Program-made: the position numbers and the translations under genes
Assembly: GCA_025084515.1 (NCBI GenBank)
Contig: JAJAGP010001356.1
Span: 1 to 64,000 of the forward strand
DNA length: 64,000 bases
From: Ancistrus triradiatus
Lineage: Eukaryota; Chordata; Actinopteri; Siluriformes; Loricariidae
Direction: 5' to 3'
Shown here: positions 43,845-55,335 of the stretch, piece after piece
Layout: every line of letters begins with the position of its first letter
How positions within the stretch are numbered: position 1 is the first letter of the stretch
Notes under the pieces: model-generated
The model's database searches: none
Told to the model about the DNA's origin: nothing
Seen by the model: the letters and a program-made list of their open reading frames with translations, nothing else

Positions 43845-44227
43845 CTAAGGGGTCGGAGATCACGTCTTTTCAATTTAGGATTGTGTCCTTTGCTTATTGT
43901 CATTTAACAATATTATCTACTGTAGAGGAAGTAAAATGCAAATACCTTTCTTTGAGGAACATTGTTTTAAATCAATCCAATAAAATTTTCTCAGTTGTTG
44001 ACAAACAGGAGATCCTCTGCCCATCTTTGCTCCTCAGAGACTCAAAGTGTTGCAGGCCTGAAATGTAGGAATGAATATGAACAATCAAGTGAAATGAAGT
44101 TGACCAGACAAGATATGAAATATATTGGGCTCATACTGTGAGCAAAGAAAGTCAAAGTACATAAAGTGTCATTTTGTAATTTGCATTTTCCATACCAGCC
44201 CAATTTTTTCAGTTATACAGTTATGTA

Positions 44228-45792
44228 CAGTGGTATGAAAAAGTTTGGGCACCCCTGATAATTTTCAGGATTTTTCTTTATAAATCATTGGTTGTCCAGC
44301 TCAGCAATTTCAGGTAAATATATCATATAGCAGATGAACACCGTGATATTTGAGAAGTGAAATTAAGTTTATAGGTTTTACAGAAAGTGTGCAGTAATTA
44401 TTCAAACAAAATTAGGCAGGTACATAAATTTGGGCACCCTTGTCATTTGAATACCTTTAGCACTAATTATTGGAACACAAATTTGTTTTGTAAGCGCATT
44501 GACCATTGATCTTACATAACCAAGTGAATCCAACTAGAGAAAGAAAAGTGTTAAGGGGTGGCCAATTGGAAGTTTTTCTTCTCTGAAGAGTGGCAACATG
44601 GGAGCCTCAAAAAACAACTCTCAAATGGCCTGAAAACAAAGGTTGTTCAACATCATGGTTCAGGGAAAGGGAAAAAGCTCTCTCAGAGATTTCAGCTGTC
44701 AGGTTCCCACTGTGAGGAACATAGTGAGGCAATGGAAGACCACAGGCACAGTTCTAGTTAGGAACTCCGAAGTGGCAGACCAAGAAAAATCTCAGATAGG
44801 CAGAGGCGAAGGATGGTGAGAACAGTCATAGTCAAGCCACAGACCACTCCAAAGACCTACAACCTCATCTTGCTGCAGATGGTGTCACTGTTCATCGTTC
44901 AAGTATACAGCGCACTTTTTGCACAAGGAGAGGCTGTATGGGAGAGTAATGCAGAAGAAGCCTTTTCTGGCAGACACGCCACAAACAGAGTCGCTTGAGG
45001 TGTGCTACAGCACATTTGGACAATCCAGCTTCATTTTGGAATAAAGTGCTGTGTACTGATGAAACTAAAATTGAGTTATTTGGACATAACAAGGAGCGGT
45101 AAAAGAACACAGCATCCCAAGACAAACACTTGCTACACACAGTAAATTTGGTGGCGGTTCCATCATGCTGTGGGACTGTGTGGCCAGTGCAGGTACTAGG
45201 AATCTTGTTAAAGTTGAGGGTCACATGGATTCCAGTTAATATCTCCAGATTCTTGAGAACAATGTTCAAGAATCAGTGACAAAGTTGCACCGAGGCCAAC
45301 GACCCCAAACCCTGCTCAAAATATACTAAGGCATTCATGCAGAGGAACCAGTACAACGTTCTGGAATGGCCATCTCAGTCCCCAGACATGAATATTACTG
45401 AAAATGTGGGCTGTCCATGCTCGGAAACCATCAAACCTGACTCAACTGGAGATATTTCTAAAGAAGAATGGTCCAAAGCACCTTCAACCAGAATCCAGAC
45501 TGGAAGCTGTAGGAAGCGTTTAGCGGCTGTTATTTCTACAAAAGGAGGATCTATTAACTATTGATGTAATTTTTCTGTTGGGGTGCCCAAATTTATGCAC
45601 CTGCCTAATTTAGTTTGAATAATTACTGCACACTTTCTGTAAATCCTATAAACTTCATTTCACTTCTGAAATATCACTGTGTTCATCTGCTATATGATAT
45701 ATTTAACTCAAGTTGCTGATCTGAACAACCAATGATTTATAAGCTAAAATCATGAAAGTTATCAGGGGTGCCCAAACTTTTTCATATGACTG
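44228..45792 (+). mobile_element. Tc1-like transposon with both long terminal repeats (family B)
   Basis: TA flanks both ends (44226-44227, 45793-45794). Left end CAGTGGTATGAAAAAGTTTG; right end complement CAGTCATATGAAAAAGTTTG. The inverted repeats extend over about 200 bases, including TTGGGCACCC at both outer and inner edges. The body of about 1.1 kb holds a broken transposase. This is the most complete DNA-transposon copy in the window. Confidence 0.92.
44558..45563 (+). pseudogene. Tc1-like transposase (family B)
   Basis: In shifting frames the plus strand reads KKLSQRFQLS with VRNIVRQWKTTGTVLVRN (helix-turn-helix), then a GRPRK-like linker (RSGRPRKISDRQRRR), VLCTDETKIELFG with the first catalytic Asp (about 45050), FGGGSIMLWDCVASAG and LEWPSQSPDMNITENVG with the final Glu (about 45400). 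The second Asp region (usually QDNDPKH) reads RGQRPQTLL and has lost its Asp. It cannot move itself. Confidence 0.82.
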
Positions 45793-45944
45793 TATGTATT
45801 AAAAAATACTTAACTTGTAGTTAGTGTTGCTTATTATTTCAAATTATGGACAAGAAAATACAGTGGGGCAAAAAAGTATTTAGTCAGCCACTGATTGTGC
45901 AAATTCTCCGACTTAGAAAAATGAGAGAGGTCTGTAATTTTCAT

Positions 45945-46097
45945 TCAGGGAGTTTCCTTGCCACTGTCGCTCTAGGCTTGCTCAATTTGGGATTGGACGT
46001 AGTTATTAGGAGATAATCTAAACTTGTAAAGTTGCTTTGAGACAATGCTCCATTGTAAAAAGCGCTATATAAATAAATCTGACTTGACTTGACTTGA
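45945..46097 (+). mobile_element. LINE-A tail inside Tc1 terminal repeat
   Basis: CAGGGAGTTTCCTTGCCACT to GCGCTATATAAATAAATC and TTGACTTGACTTGA; only the last ~150 bases of the LINE. TCAT occurs at both edges (TTTTCAT on the left, ATCATAGG on the right), so any duplication is at most 4-5 bases. Confidence 0.88.
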
Positions 46098-46144
46098 ATC
46101 ATAGGTACACTTCAACTATGAGAGACAAAATGAGAAAAAAAATC

Positions 46145-46872
46145 TCCTCTAGAGCAGTGATGTTTTGTGGCAACACTGACTTTCAACTCCCTCCACAAAT
46201 TTTCTATGGGGTTGAGGTTTGGAGACTGGCTAGGCCACTCCAAGATCTTGAAATGCATTTTACGGAGTCACTCTTTGTTGCTTGAGCAGTGTTTGGGATC
46301 ATTGTCATGCTGGAAGACCCAGCCACTTTTCATCTTCAATGCTCTCACTGAGGGAAGGAGGTTTTGGCTTAAAATCTCACGATACATGACCCCGTTCATT
46401 CTTCCCTTAACACGGATCAGTCGTCCTGTCCCCTTTGCAGAAAAACAGCCCTTCAAACAGGATCATTCATATGCTCTCTGACAAACTTCAGACGGGCCTG
46501 GACATGTATTGGCTTAAGCAGGGGGACACGCCTGGAACTGCAGGATCTGAGTCTCTCTTGGTGTAGAGTGTTACTGATGGTAGCCTTGTTACGTTGGTCC
46601 TAGCTCTCTGCAGGTCATTCATCAGGTCCCTCCGTGTAGTTTTGAGATTTTTGCTCACCATTCTCATGATCATTTTGACCCATGGGATGCGATCTTGTGT
46701 GGAGCCCCAGATAGAGGGAGATTGTCAATAGTCTTATATGTCTTACAATTGCTCCCACAGTTGGTTTATTCACACCAACCTGCTTGCCTATTGTAGATTC
46801 AATCTTCACAGCCTGGTGCAGGTCTACAGTTTTCTTCCTGGTGTCCTTCGACAGCTCTTTGGTCTTGGCCAT
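46145..46872 (-). pseudogene. Tc1-like transposase, deleted (family D, copy 1)
   Basis: Start MAKTKELSKDTRKKTVDLHQ (ATG at 46872), then IGKQVGVNKPTVGAIVRHIR (first helix-turn-helix). The second DNA-binding half is partly readable (LMNDLQRARTNVTRLPSVTL). At about 46470 the reading jumps to FFCKGTGRLIRVKGRMNGVM, so the first catalytic Asp segment (WTDE-type) is deleted. The second Asp is present in FQHDNDPKHCSSN (about 46300), and the C-terminal Glu block is degraded near 46200. It is non-functional. Confidence 0.85.
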
Positions 46873-47241
46873 GGTTGAGTTTGGAGTCTCACTGTTGGAG
46901 GCTGTGAACAGGTGTCTTTTATACAGATAATGAGGTCAAACAGGTGCCATTAATACAGGTAAAGAGTGGAGGACAGAAGAGCTTCTTAAAGAAGAAGTTA
47001 CAGGTCTGTGAGAGTCAGAAATCTTGCTTGTTTGTGGGTGACCAAATACTTATTTTCCACCATGATTTACAGTTGAATCCTTTCAAAATCCTACCATGTG
47101 ATTTCCTGGATTTTTTTTTCCTCATTTTGTCTGTCATAGTTGAATTGTACATATGATGAAAATTACAGACCTCTCTCATCTTTCTAAATAGGAGAACTTG
47201 CACAATCAGTGGCTGACTAAATACTTTTTTGCCCCACTGTA

Positions 47242-47940
47242 TACTATGACCTCACATGCTCTAAAACACTCTCATAGAATTTGGCTCAGTTTAGTTGATT
47301 CAACTTTTAAGAAAGCCAACAAGGGCTTCAGCAAAGCAACACACTTATCGTTATCAATATACTTTGTCAGGCAGTTATGCCCAACGCATTAGTGTTTCTA
47401 TTATTCCAATATGCTGCAATGCTGAAAATAGCTTCTATAGCTTCTGTACTTCTAGTTCTACACTCCTTTTTTAAAATTTCAAAGAGATTTTGAGTACATT
47501 TTTAAAGATTATACCATATTCTACCTAGTATAAAATGAATGGACAGTTCTGTCTGTTGTTTAGATAAGATATTATCCATATTTATCAAACTATCTGTCCA
47601 TAATGCACTTTTTTTTCTTCGCATTTGTGTAATTAATAGAAATATCTCTTATATCTGATAGGTTGTTTTTATAACACTGCCCAGAGAATGTATAGTGGTA
47701 TATTTTGGAAATACATGTTCTGGGTGAATGAAGGGATATGTAACATAGATTTCAATGCAGCTCGTACACTCGTTACCATCGTAAAGCATCACAGTTTAAT
47801 AATTCAGAATAATAGTTTGTGAGATCTGAGAAGTGTAGGGCATGCCAGATGTACTGTGGAAGCAGAGATTGAGAATCTCTTGTATGGCAGCAGTTAACAG
47901 ATCTTTTGTATAAATTGTATATGAAGCTTCCCATTTTATA

Positions 47941-47974
<34 letters not shown>

Positions 47975-48589
47975 ATGCGTGCGAGCTTGTGCGGGTGTAT
48001 ATGTGAGTGTGCATTGTGTGTGTATGTGTGTGCATGTGCATGTGTGCATGCTGTGTGTGTGAGTGATTGAAGCCAAAATTGAAGCAATATAAATGGTTTG
48101 GGTGAGGCTCACAATGTGTGTGATAGATGGAAGGATGTAAGTAATATGCACCATAACCAAATTTGCATTATTAAATAGGGCTTTGTTTAGGTTACCCTTA
48201 ATAATGTCCCCTTTTTGGGACAGAGTGCATTGCTGGGCACTGTGTTAGTATGTATTAGCCATGTGTGGTTAGAATGAGGCAAATACCTTTCAATCCAGAA
48301 GTAAATTTTTTGGACTGGTTCATCAAATTGGGCTGGTTACACACATTCCAAGTCAGTACATACCTTCCCACCTTTTTGTTCAAGTAATTGATTCTGGTTA
48401 AATGAATTCTACCTGTGGAAATAAAGGTAGAAAAGGTGAGATGTATATGTATTATATGTGGAGTTGTGTTCTTTGTGTATGCATTTCTACATGGCTAGTC
48501 ATGTGCGATTATTTTGGCTCGGATCTTTGTCAGTCGGGACAATGATGATGAATTTCGGGGGATAGATGGAACCTGAATCATAACAGACC
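47242..48589. other. Unassigned region with GT microsatellite
   Basis: (GT)n with GC-containing variants spans about 47945-48062. The remaining sequence shows no coding frame or repeat that I recognise. Confidence 0.5.
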
Positions 48590-48959
48590 TGGGTTGAGCA
48601 GATTGGTTCTGGAGCTACACCACGGGGCCATGTTTTGTAAACTGGTTAGTAAATTATGTGAGAGTGGTCCCTTGAAATATTTCCACACCAATTTCCCACA
48701 TTTCAGCTTATGATTCAGTTCTGTATGTTGTCCTAGTCCAAGGCAGGTACTCTCCATGATCATCCAGGTTTCAGGGGATCCATGGGGCTGCTGTGGTTAT
48801 TTTGATAGGGACCATGACACTGTTGAGTAAGTGCATTGTCTTGGATAAAACCTCGTATCAGATTTTCGATTGTTTCCAATCGCCTGGTAACTTCAACTAA
48901 TTGGTCATTACAGGGCTTGTTGTGATGTGCCGGAATGTATTCTCTAAATTTCAAGAAAT

Positions 48960-50561
48960 CACACACCCTGTTTGATTCTGTCCCTTTTCCGTGGAAGCCA
49001 GATTTTTGACGGAAATTCTTTGACTTTCTTTCTAATTTAAAACAGTCATCTGTAATGTGTCTGAGTTTTCCGCAATATTTATTTTCAACTTTTTTTTTTC
49101 AACTTTACGTCTTTTGGTGTTTTCTGACTGTCCTTTGCTTACCTGTTGAATTGTGGTAACATGGTTTTTATTATTTTGACGTCACCCCATGCCCATTACC
49201 CATGTTACAATTGCATCAAAGGTATTTGATGGAGCATTAGCACCTAGGCTGAGTGCTCGCTGCACATGTTTGCCGGAATTAGTTTTTAGTTGTTCTATGA
49301 GTATATGATGATCCAGAAAACTCTCTGAAAGCTATCCAGAGACGTTCAGCATATTCCTCAAATGGTTTATCACCCTGTTTTGTGTTCATTACATTCCTTG
49401 GCTGGAACATTGCCCCGTATATCCAATAAGGCCTCTTTTAATCTAGCTAGTACCTGAGCATTGGTCTCACCCTCTGTGCGAACCATGTTACGGAGATCTT
49501 CAGGAGCCTTTGTTGCCAGTTCTCCTGGAATAGTGGTGAGCACAATTTGCCAAATGTCTCGTAATTCTAAAGTAAAAGTGTTGGCTTGCCACATTAGTCT
49601 ACTCCAATATGGCTCAAAAGGGCCGGTTCGGGAAATGTGCCAACTTTATCAGCGTATGCCATACACTCTGAAAAGTTTAACTGCCTACTAATGTCAAACT
49701 TTTCGCCATTGTAGCCAGTCATAGTTTTTATCACAGCAACTCGTGACTGAGTGGTATCCTTTGTCAAGATGGGACTGCCAGGATTAGGGCTACACTCGGG
49801 CCTTGGAAAATTTGCAGGAAATAAGTTGCTGTTTTTATGACAATTTGGACTTTCCCCCTGAGCAAATTCTGAGGCCTGGGCCTGTCCGTCTGTTCCAGCC
49901 ATCCTTAAATCAACAGCTGGATACAGCTGAGCGGCACCATCTCCACTATGCCAGCGGTTCTTATTCAGGTTGGCACTAGCAGCAAGTGCCAACACATCAT
50001 CAACGTTACCTGGGTTCTCAGGACTTTGCGAGGATGTGTTAGGTGCTAAGTGTTGTTTGTCGAAATGGGGATTCCAACACTATTGCAACACTGTTCTAGA
50101 GTGGCTGCATATTTTTGGTTTTTACTGAGTGCGACCTGCATATCTGCCAATTGCTGGTCGAATATTTGTGCTTGCCATGCCCAATTTTGTTTATCATATT
50201 CAAAGCCATTAATTTTGGTTTGTTGACTCTGTATTAATTAAATTCTATGATGCTCTGTGTCACGCATATCTTCTAATTCGGTCTCATATCCCTCTGCCGT
50301 GTCTTTTTAATTTCGGCAGAGTAAGAAACCGATGGAGGACAAAAGTTGATGCTGCTTAATTTTAGGTTTGCCTATTAAGTTTGCAAATTTGTTGGTTGTG
50401 GCTAACTTATATCCAATTGAAGTGTACCACTGATAAATTTCTTCTACGTTGGCTCTTAAGCTCAAGCCCTCAGCATTTAATTGAACCAAAGCGTCCTGTA
50501 CTTCGTTCTTCCAGGCTGAATGGAAGTCGCTGTGATCTGCCTTATTCTTTCCCTGTTTCAT
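48960..50561 (-). pseudogene. Retrovirus-like gag remnant
   Basis: Gag would form the particle. The relic starts at the ATG at 50561 with a matrix-like, Lys-rich head. A proline-rich linker lies at 49995-49760. The capsid part is recognised near 49720-49400 by its aromatic-rich start and the segment LRDIWQIVLTTIPGEL, followed by a region of the kind seen at the capsid C-terminus. A nucleocapsid zinc knuckle at about 49070-49030 has Cys, His and Cys in place but lacks the first Cys (KYCGKLRHITDDC). At least five frame changes and stops interrupt it. It ends without a clear protease. Confidence 0.65.
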
Positions 50562-50954
50562 CGTATATGTACGAGCTATCTCTCAGTACGAGAGTCTGTT
50601 AACCTGTTGGGTATTCTGACCCGTTCTATAAATGTGTAAGAGGTGCAACTATCTTTACCTTTTGCTAAAAGGATATAAACTTTTACTTACCTCAGAAGAG
50701 ACTATAGGCACAGAGACATAACAGCATTCCTTGCAAGTCCTGTTAACACACTTAAAATGCTTCTGATTTAAAGTGAAGGAGTTTAGAATTGGCTGGTTGA
50801 AAAGTAGGCATGTGAAGTCTGGGAAAGAAGTGAGAACTATACCGATGTTTAAGAGCTATGATCGACACTCAGTTTCCAGTAAGGTGTTAATTGTAGTAGT
50901 TATTTTACATCAGCCTTGGTCTGACGGGCTTTATTTTAAACAGATAAAGAAAAA

Positions 50955-51112
50955 AAGCACCGTCAGGTTGTGTCCGATGGGTTCTATCTTAGCTTAGTTA
51001 AATTTTACAGTTATATAAAAATAACATCACGTCGGATTTTGTCCGATGGGTTCTATCTTAACTGAATTAGATTTTACAGTCATATAAACATAATATCACG
51101 TCGGGGTGACCA
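50955..51112 (-). repeat. Leader repeats ending in the primer-binding site
   Basis: Units begin CACCGTCAGG at 50958, CACGTCGGAT at 51028 and CACGTCGGGG at 51097, a spacing of 70 and 69. Units one and two share TGTCCGATGGGTTCTATCTTA and the TTTTACAGT...ATATAAA tail. The third is cut by the LTR. Confidence 0.85.
51095..51112 (-). promoter_or_regulatory. Primer-binding site of ERV-A
   Basis: Minus strand TGGTCACCCCGACGTGAT, five bases inside the LTR edge, begins with the TGG complementary to tRNA CCA ends. The matching tRNA was not determined. Confidence 0.7.
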
Positions 51113-51117
51113 AATAC

Positions 51118-52141
51118 TGTTTTTATGTCTGAGATTATCAGAACTCTTATTAACCCTCTGCGGCTCTTTGACCAAAGCCGGAAATAGGACGCAATTGAAG
51201 GATATGATCTGACTCCAATTTAGTTTAATATCTGACTCCAAGTTCTATATAGTTTTTAGATGTGTGGGGTAAAGAACCCCAGCATTCAACTTTAATAGTT
51301 ATCTCCTATTGATATGTTTCTCTAGTTCAAAGGTTCATACCGACGTGCAAACTCGGTGTATATTATATAACGCACAAATATGATACCTTATTTAAGTCTG
51401 TCAGAGGTTAGTTACAACATCTCTAGTGTATTAATGCATTTAAGTTAGTTCAGAGGTTTTTTTTTAATCAACATACCAGCTAGAATCGTATCAAGATCTA
51501 GTCTTTTACATATGGCAGAGGTTGACCAGGAACATGTCTAACTATACAGCTTTCAAGAGATCTATTATTACACATACATTATCTGTCTAAGAAAAGACTA
51601 CTACAAGACTAATATAAAGAAAGGAGTAACAGTAAATGTATTATATATTACAAAATACAGAAAGTTAAGACATCACAAATAATATAAACTTACAAGAGAT
51701 GATGAATCGTGATGGTAACGAGTGTCGGCCTCTGGAGAAGTTCTGTGTGAGTTGTTCGCGAAAACTTAACTACCTTTGGTTCTGTAGCTACATATCTTTA
51801 TACTGTTTTGAAACCTTTGATCTAACAAAAGGACAAAGTTATCACATGGGTGTTAGCTGACTGTAACAATATGTAATTTACATACAGGTTGGTGTGTGTG
51901 TCTTGAGGTGAGAGTGGAAGACCCCATGCTGTTGGGAATGACTGCACCTCTGGTTTGAGGAAATGACACTTCTCTCGGTCCAGGCAAATGGTGTCAAATA
52001 ATAAATGTCCACTAAGCTATTACTTTCAAACCTCCAAGTGATATATTTGTGTATTGTGTGATATTATTATTACTATGCCTCACTGGCTAGTTAACGATAT
52101 TGATATAATTATGAATATTGCTAAGTAATTAAGGATTTTTT
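51118..52141 (-). repeat. LTR of ERV-A
   Basis: Inner edge at 51118 (plus TGTTTTTATG, compare TGTAGGGTTTTTATG in the solo LTR). A minus-strand TATA box CAGTATAAAGATATG lies near 51805-51791. 51118-51450 and 51980-52010 match the solo LTR at 38 kb; the intervening ~520 bases are extra. The outer end near 52141 is approximate because another LTR abuts. Confidence 0.65.
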
Positions 52142-52375
52142 GTTAGGGTGCGGTGAGGAACGGCAGACGAGGATGCAGTGTTTCAGTTAAATAAAAGGTT
52201 TTATTTAAACAGAACTCCAAAAATAAACAACTGAACTGAGGACAAACACAGCTAACAAATAAAACCTGGCATCGGAGACGAACAAAAACATGTACAAAAC
52301 CGGACTTGGAACCAGGAAATGCAGGATGAGGAAAACAAACAAAAACAAACCATAACCTTAGCAAAGTCCGGGGGG
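52142..52375 (-). repeat. Ty3/gypsy LTR fragment
   Basis: Minus strand ends GTTCCTCACCGCACCCTAACA with AATAAAACC about 50 bases earlier, the 3' part of a gypsy-type LTR (TGTTAGG complement as in Gypsy-1 ends). The 5' part of this LTR and any internal region are missing. Confidence 0.55.
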
Positions 52376-52389
52376 CTTCCTCTCAGGGC

Positions 52390-53960
52390 GATCGCACCTG
52401 ACATGAGTACACCTAGTACTTACGGCTTACCTAAGATACATAAACAGGATGTTCCATTACGGCCCATTGTGTGTATGATCAACTCAGTCCAAGCTTCCGG
52501 CATCCTATCCTCATCCTGTTGGTAGGCAACTCTGACCATCACATTCAGAACATTATGGATTTTTTGGATGAGCAACATCATTATGGAGACGGACAAAACA
52601 ATGGTCTCATATGATGTCACATCTCTCTTTACATGTGTTCCTGTTGCTGAGGCAGTAGAGATAGTTTGTATGAAACTACATGATATCCCCAATTTCAGCT
52701 ATAGTATAACCCTTAACACAGACCAGGTGTTCTGGAACTGTGTGTTCAGTCCACCTACTTCACATACAGATGGCAGTACTAGAGGCAGAAACATCGGTGT
52801 GCTATGGGTTCCCCAGTTTCAAATGCCGTGGCCACCTTGTATATAGAGGAAGTGGAAAAGAAGGTGTCGTGGTTTTTTGACAGAATGCATGCTGATCACT
52901 TAATCAAAAATCACACTCAAGCAGAATCAAAGTTTCAGAGGAGAGGCAGACAAGTTTATTGCAAGCAATAAGGACATCCTCACACCACCGCAGCGGTGCG
53001 GAGAAGCCAAAGAGCCACAAATCTCTGGCCCTTATATACAACTCAGTCAAGGTCAGACATTATATCATCATTGTTTTCCAACTTTTAGAACACTTGCTGC
53101 CCAGGCGCCCCACCCTTATTCCTCCATTGTCTCCCCCCTCGGGTCATCCTGACCTGGCAAGTGAACTTTATCACAGTTTTTAGTTTCAGCATCAAATCTC
53201 TAATTTCTACATATAAATTGTATTCAATTCTTACATAATTATACTAAATCCAGATCATGATTAATCTCTGTGACCATGTAAAAGCTTTTAAAACTAAACA
53301 CTTTAACATCAAAAATATAGTTATTCATCATATGCACTTACAGAATAAAAGGATCACTTGGAATAAATCTGCTTATTAATCAAATTACAAATAATTGAGT
53401 AATTATACACATGAACATGTGAAATAACCCAAGTTACTGGAGTGTACAGCAAATCTCTGTATAAAAAATCTTACGCACACACATACCCACAGTTTGCAAA
53501 ACTGGTGAACACTTCCAAGGCCAAAGAACATTTTGTACTTTCTCAGTTAGGCTGAGACGCACCTGCAAACCATGTCTTAAAGAGACTTATTCTGAACGAG
53601 TGACATCACCACAATTAGAAATGCAAATATATAAGATGTAAATAATTATATGGGTACAAAATTGTGTGGCCTCCGCAGCCACAAAGGGACATGTGTCTTA
53701 CAAATCCTCAACAAAGGCACTAAGATCATATTCAGGGACAATGACACCACCTAGTCATTGGTTCAGAAATGTGGATGACACCTGGGTTAAAATGAAATCT
53801 CAGGAAGTACCACATTTCACTGACTACATCAAATTCACCAGTGAGAATGTGAAGTGGTGATTGGAGATGGGGACAACTGAAAATTGATGTGTACCATAAG
53901 CCAACACATACAGATCAGTATTTAAGGTTTAACTCTCATCATCCATAGCAGCCAAGGATG
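52390..53960 (+). pseudogene. Penelope reverse transcriptase (interrupted)
   Basis: Blocks before the LTR: STYGLPKIHKQDVPLRPIV (Penelope signature, about 52410), TMVSYDVTSLFTCVPVAEAV (first catalytic Asp, about 52605), GSPVSNAVATLYIEEVEKK (about 52810-52864). After it: PPSHWFRNVDDTWVKMKSQE, where the usual YVDD is NVDD (about 53765), then FTDYIKFTSENVKW and YHKPTHTDQYLRFNSHHP (about 53890-53940). A clean join at EEVEKK/ALRSYSGT is obtained when the LTR and one AAGG are removed. Other frame breaks disable it. Confidence 0.88.
52865..53713 (-). mobile_element. 849-bp solo LTR (ERV-B) with 4-bp target duplication
   Basis: AAGG occurs at 52861-52864 and 53714-53717, and the LTR between runs TGTCGTGG...CCTCAACA. 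On the minus strand it has a TATA box TATATAAG (53038-53031) and AATAAA (52960-52955) about 75 bases later, a standard LTR promoter and poly(A) layout. The Penelope frame closes exactly when it is removed. No internal region remains. Confidence 0.88.
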
Positions 53961-54129
53961 GAGAGAAATCTTACATTAATCAGGCACTTGGTAAATGTGG
54001 TTATCATAACTTGGCTTTTGTCAAAACTGGTAAGACACCCAAACAGTGCTCCAGCAGATCAAAGAGAAAAACAACCGCAGTCTAAGCATAAACCAGTAGT
54101 GATTCCATCTGTGGCAGGAATATAGTAAC

Positions 54130-54560
54130 AATTGAGACGCATGTTTTACAAACACCACATCCCGGTTGCTTCGAAACCCCCAAACACTCTGCGCCAGAAA
54201 CTGGCCCACCCCAAGGATCGGGTCCACTGGCACAAACAGAGTAAATTAGTGTATGCTGTGAAGTGCCAAACCAAACAGCTGCTGGTGAAATGTATGGCAC
54301 AACATAGAAGAGTTACCTCTTCAGGCCAAAACAGGCTGTTTACACCCACTTACAGACCAGTGGCCACTCATACAAGTACCAAGATGTGCAAATCCTTGAT
54401 AGGGAGGAACGGAAGACGCAATCAAAGCCATTTTTGTAAAAGGGGAACACCCATCCCTGAACTGAGGAGGGGTCCTAAGAGTACATCTATTACCATCTTA
54501 CAACTCTGCAATCTGAGCTATTCCCCAATCCTGTGTGAATGGCACACATGGCCATTGTCA
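54130..54560 (+). pseudogene. Penelope GIY-YIG endonuclease remnant
   Basis: This domain cuts the target. The plus strand reads LVYAVKCQTKQLLVKCMAQH, keeping the first Tyr region, but the central LYIGE-type segment is deleted between KC and TKQ. It continues in other frames as HILDREE-like (about 54395) and LRVHLLPSYNSAI (about 54480), the C-terminal part. Upstream, KTPKQCSSRSKRKT and TPKHSAPETGP are from the linker. It is inactive. Confidence 0.75.
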
Positions 54561-54775
54561 TTATTGGACATGACAATCTGCATATTAAACTGATTACTGG
54601 TCCCATTGTTATGCAACTGTGTTGGTATCGGTCATTATGAAAATGTGCTGTATGTAAGATTGGGCAAGTTTCCAACTAGCTGAGACTGAAGAAGTGACTT
54701 AGATGAGTGACTAAACATTTCTCCCACAAAACCTTAATGTCCAGATTAACTGAGGATATGAACTTTCTTGAATAA

Positions 54776-55124
54776 GCAAAACTCATTACCAGAAATGTGT
54801 AAAAAATGTACAACTATTTAAAAGCACTACAATAACACCACCAGGCTGATGACTGATGAGGCTCCCCTATAAGGCTCAGATGTCCCAGGTGACTACCCAA
54901 AAAATGTTGCAGGATATCTGAGTGGTGACTGAAAAATCTGATTCAAGATCAGGAAGCAGAAGTGATTTATTTTCCCAGGTGCAGACAGTCATAGCTAAAA
55001 GAAATGAAGATGAAATGAAGAAAAAAAGAAAAATGCTTAGATAAATCTTACCTAGTAAATAAATTTTATAATTCAGAAACTTCATCTAAAGTGCTTCTAA
55101 ACTAGTGCACTGTAGTCAAAACTG
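54776..55124. other. No recognised feature
   Basis: AT-rich, no coding or repeat identity. Confidence 0.4.
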
Positions 55125-55300
55125 CAGTGAGAGTCTAGTGGAAAATGTACTAGACTATGAACCAGAAGGTACCTCTGCCAAGCAAACATTTTTGTGCCAA
55201 CTGAGCAAGACCTTTACCTACAATTGCTTAGATTCAAGGTTCTATAAGTTGTAAGCTGCTCTTGATAAGGGATCGTATGGTAAATGAGGTAAAATGTAAA
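55125..55300 (+). mobile_element. Degenerate tRNA-derived SINE
   Basis: AGTCTAGTGG (A-box region), CTAGACTATGAACCAGAAGG and a downstream CAATTGCTTAGATTCAAGG then TTGTAAGCTGCTCTTGATAA follow the order of the SINE at 6188-6390 on the opposite strand. The B box is lost, so it is old. Confidence 0.6.
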
Positions 55301-55335
55301 AAGTCTGAGCATATTACCTGTTAGATTCCAAAATG

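Larger units (their letters stand above)
45861..47239 (-). mobile_element. Tc1-like transposon with both ends (family D, copy 1)
   Basis: TA at 45859-45860 and 47240-47241. Left end CAGTGGGGCAAAAAAGTATT, right end the complement (AATACTTTTTTGCCCCACTG). The left terminal repeat is interrupted by a LINE-A tail at 45945-46097. The transposase is on the minus strand and internally deleted. A lone right end of this family is at 17690 and a plus-strand copy at 60362. Confidence 0.9.
48590..52141 (-). mobile_element. Endogenous retrovirus-like fragment: LTR, leader and gag (ERV-A)
   Basis: On the minus strand the order is LTR (52141-51118), primer-binding site, repeated leader, and a gag relic (50561 to about 48960). 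No polymerase or envelope is recognised to the left; 48590-48960 is unassigned coding-like remnant. The LTR family is shared with the solo LTR at 38035-38606. Many stops show that it is an old, dead copy. The group cannot be fixed without pol. Confidence 0.72.
52385..54775 (+). mobile_element. Penelope-like retroelement, split by a solo LTR
   Basis: RT and GIY-YIG endonuclease remnants on the plus strand, ending in the 3' UTR GAGACTGAAGAAGTGACTTA and CATTTCTCCCACAAAACC (54680-54775), also seen at 16.7-16.9 kb. An 849-bp LTR sits at 52865-53713. The 5' part is truncated near 52385. Confidence 0.9.

Noticed and set aside
44892..45269. 125-codon minus-strand frame at 45 kb
   Set aside because: It is antisense to the family-B Tc1 transposase.
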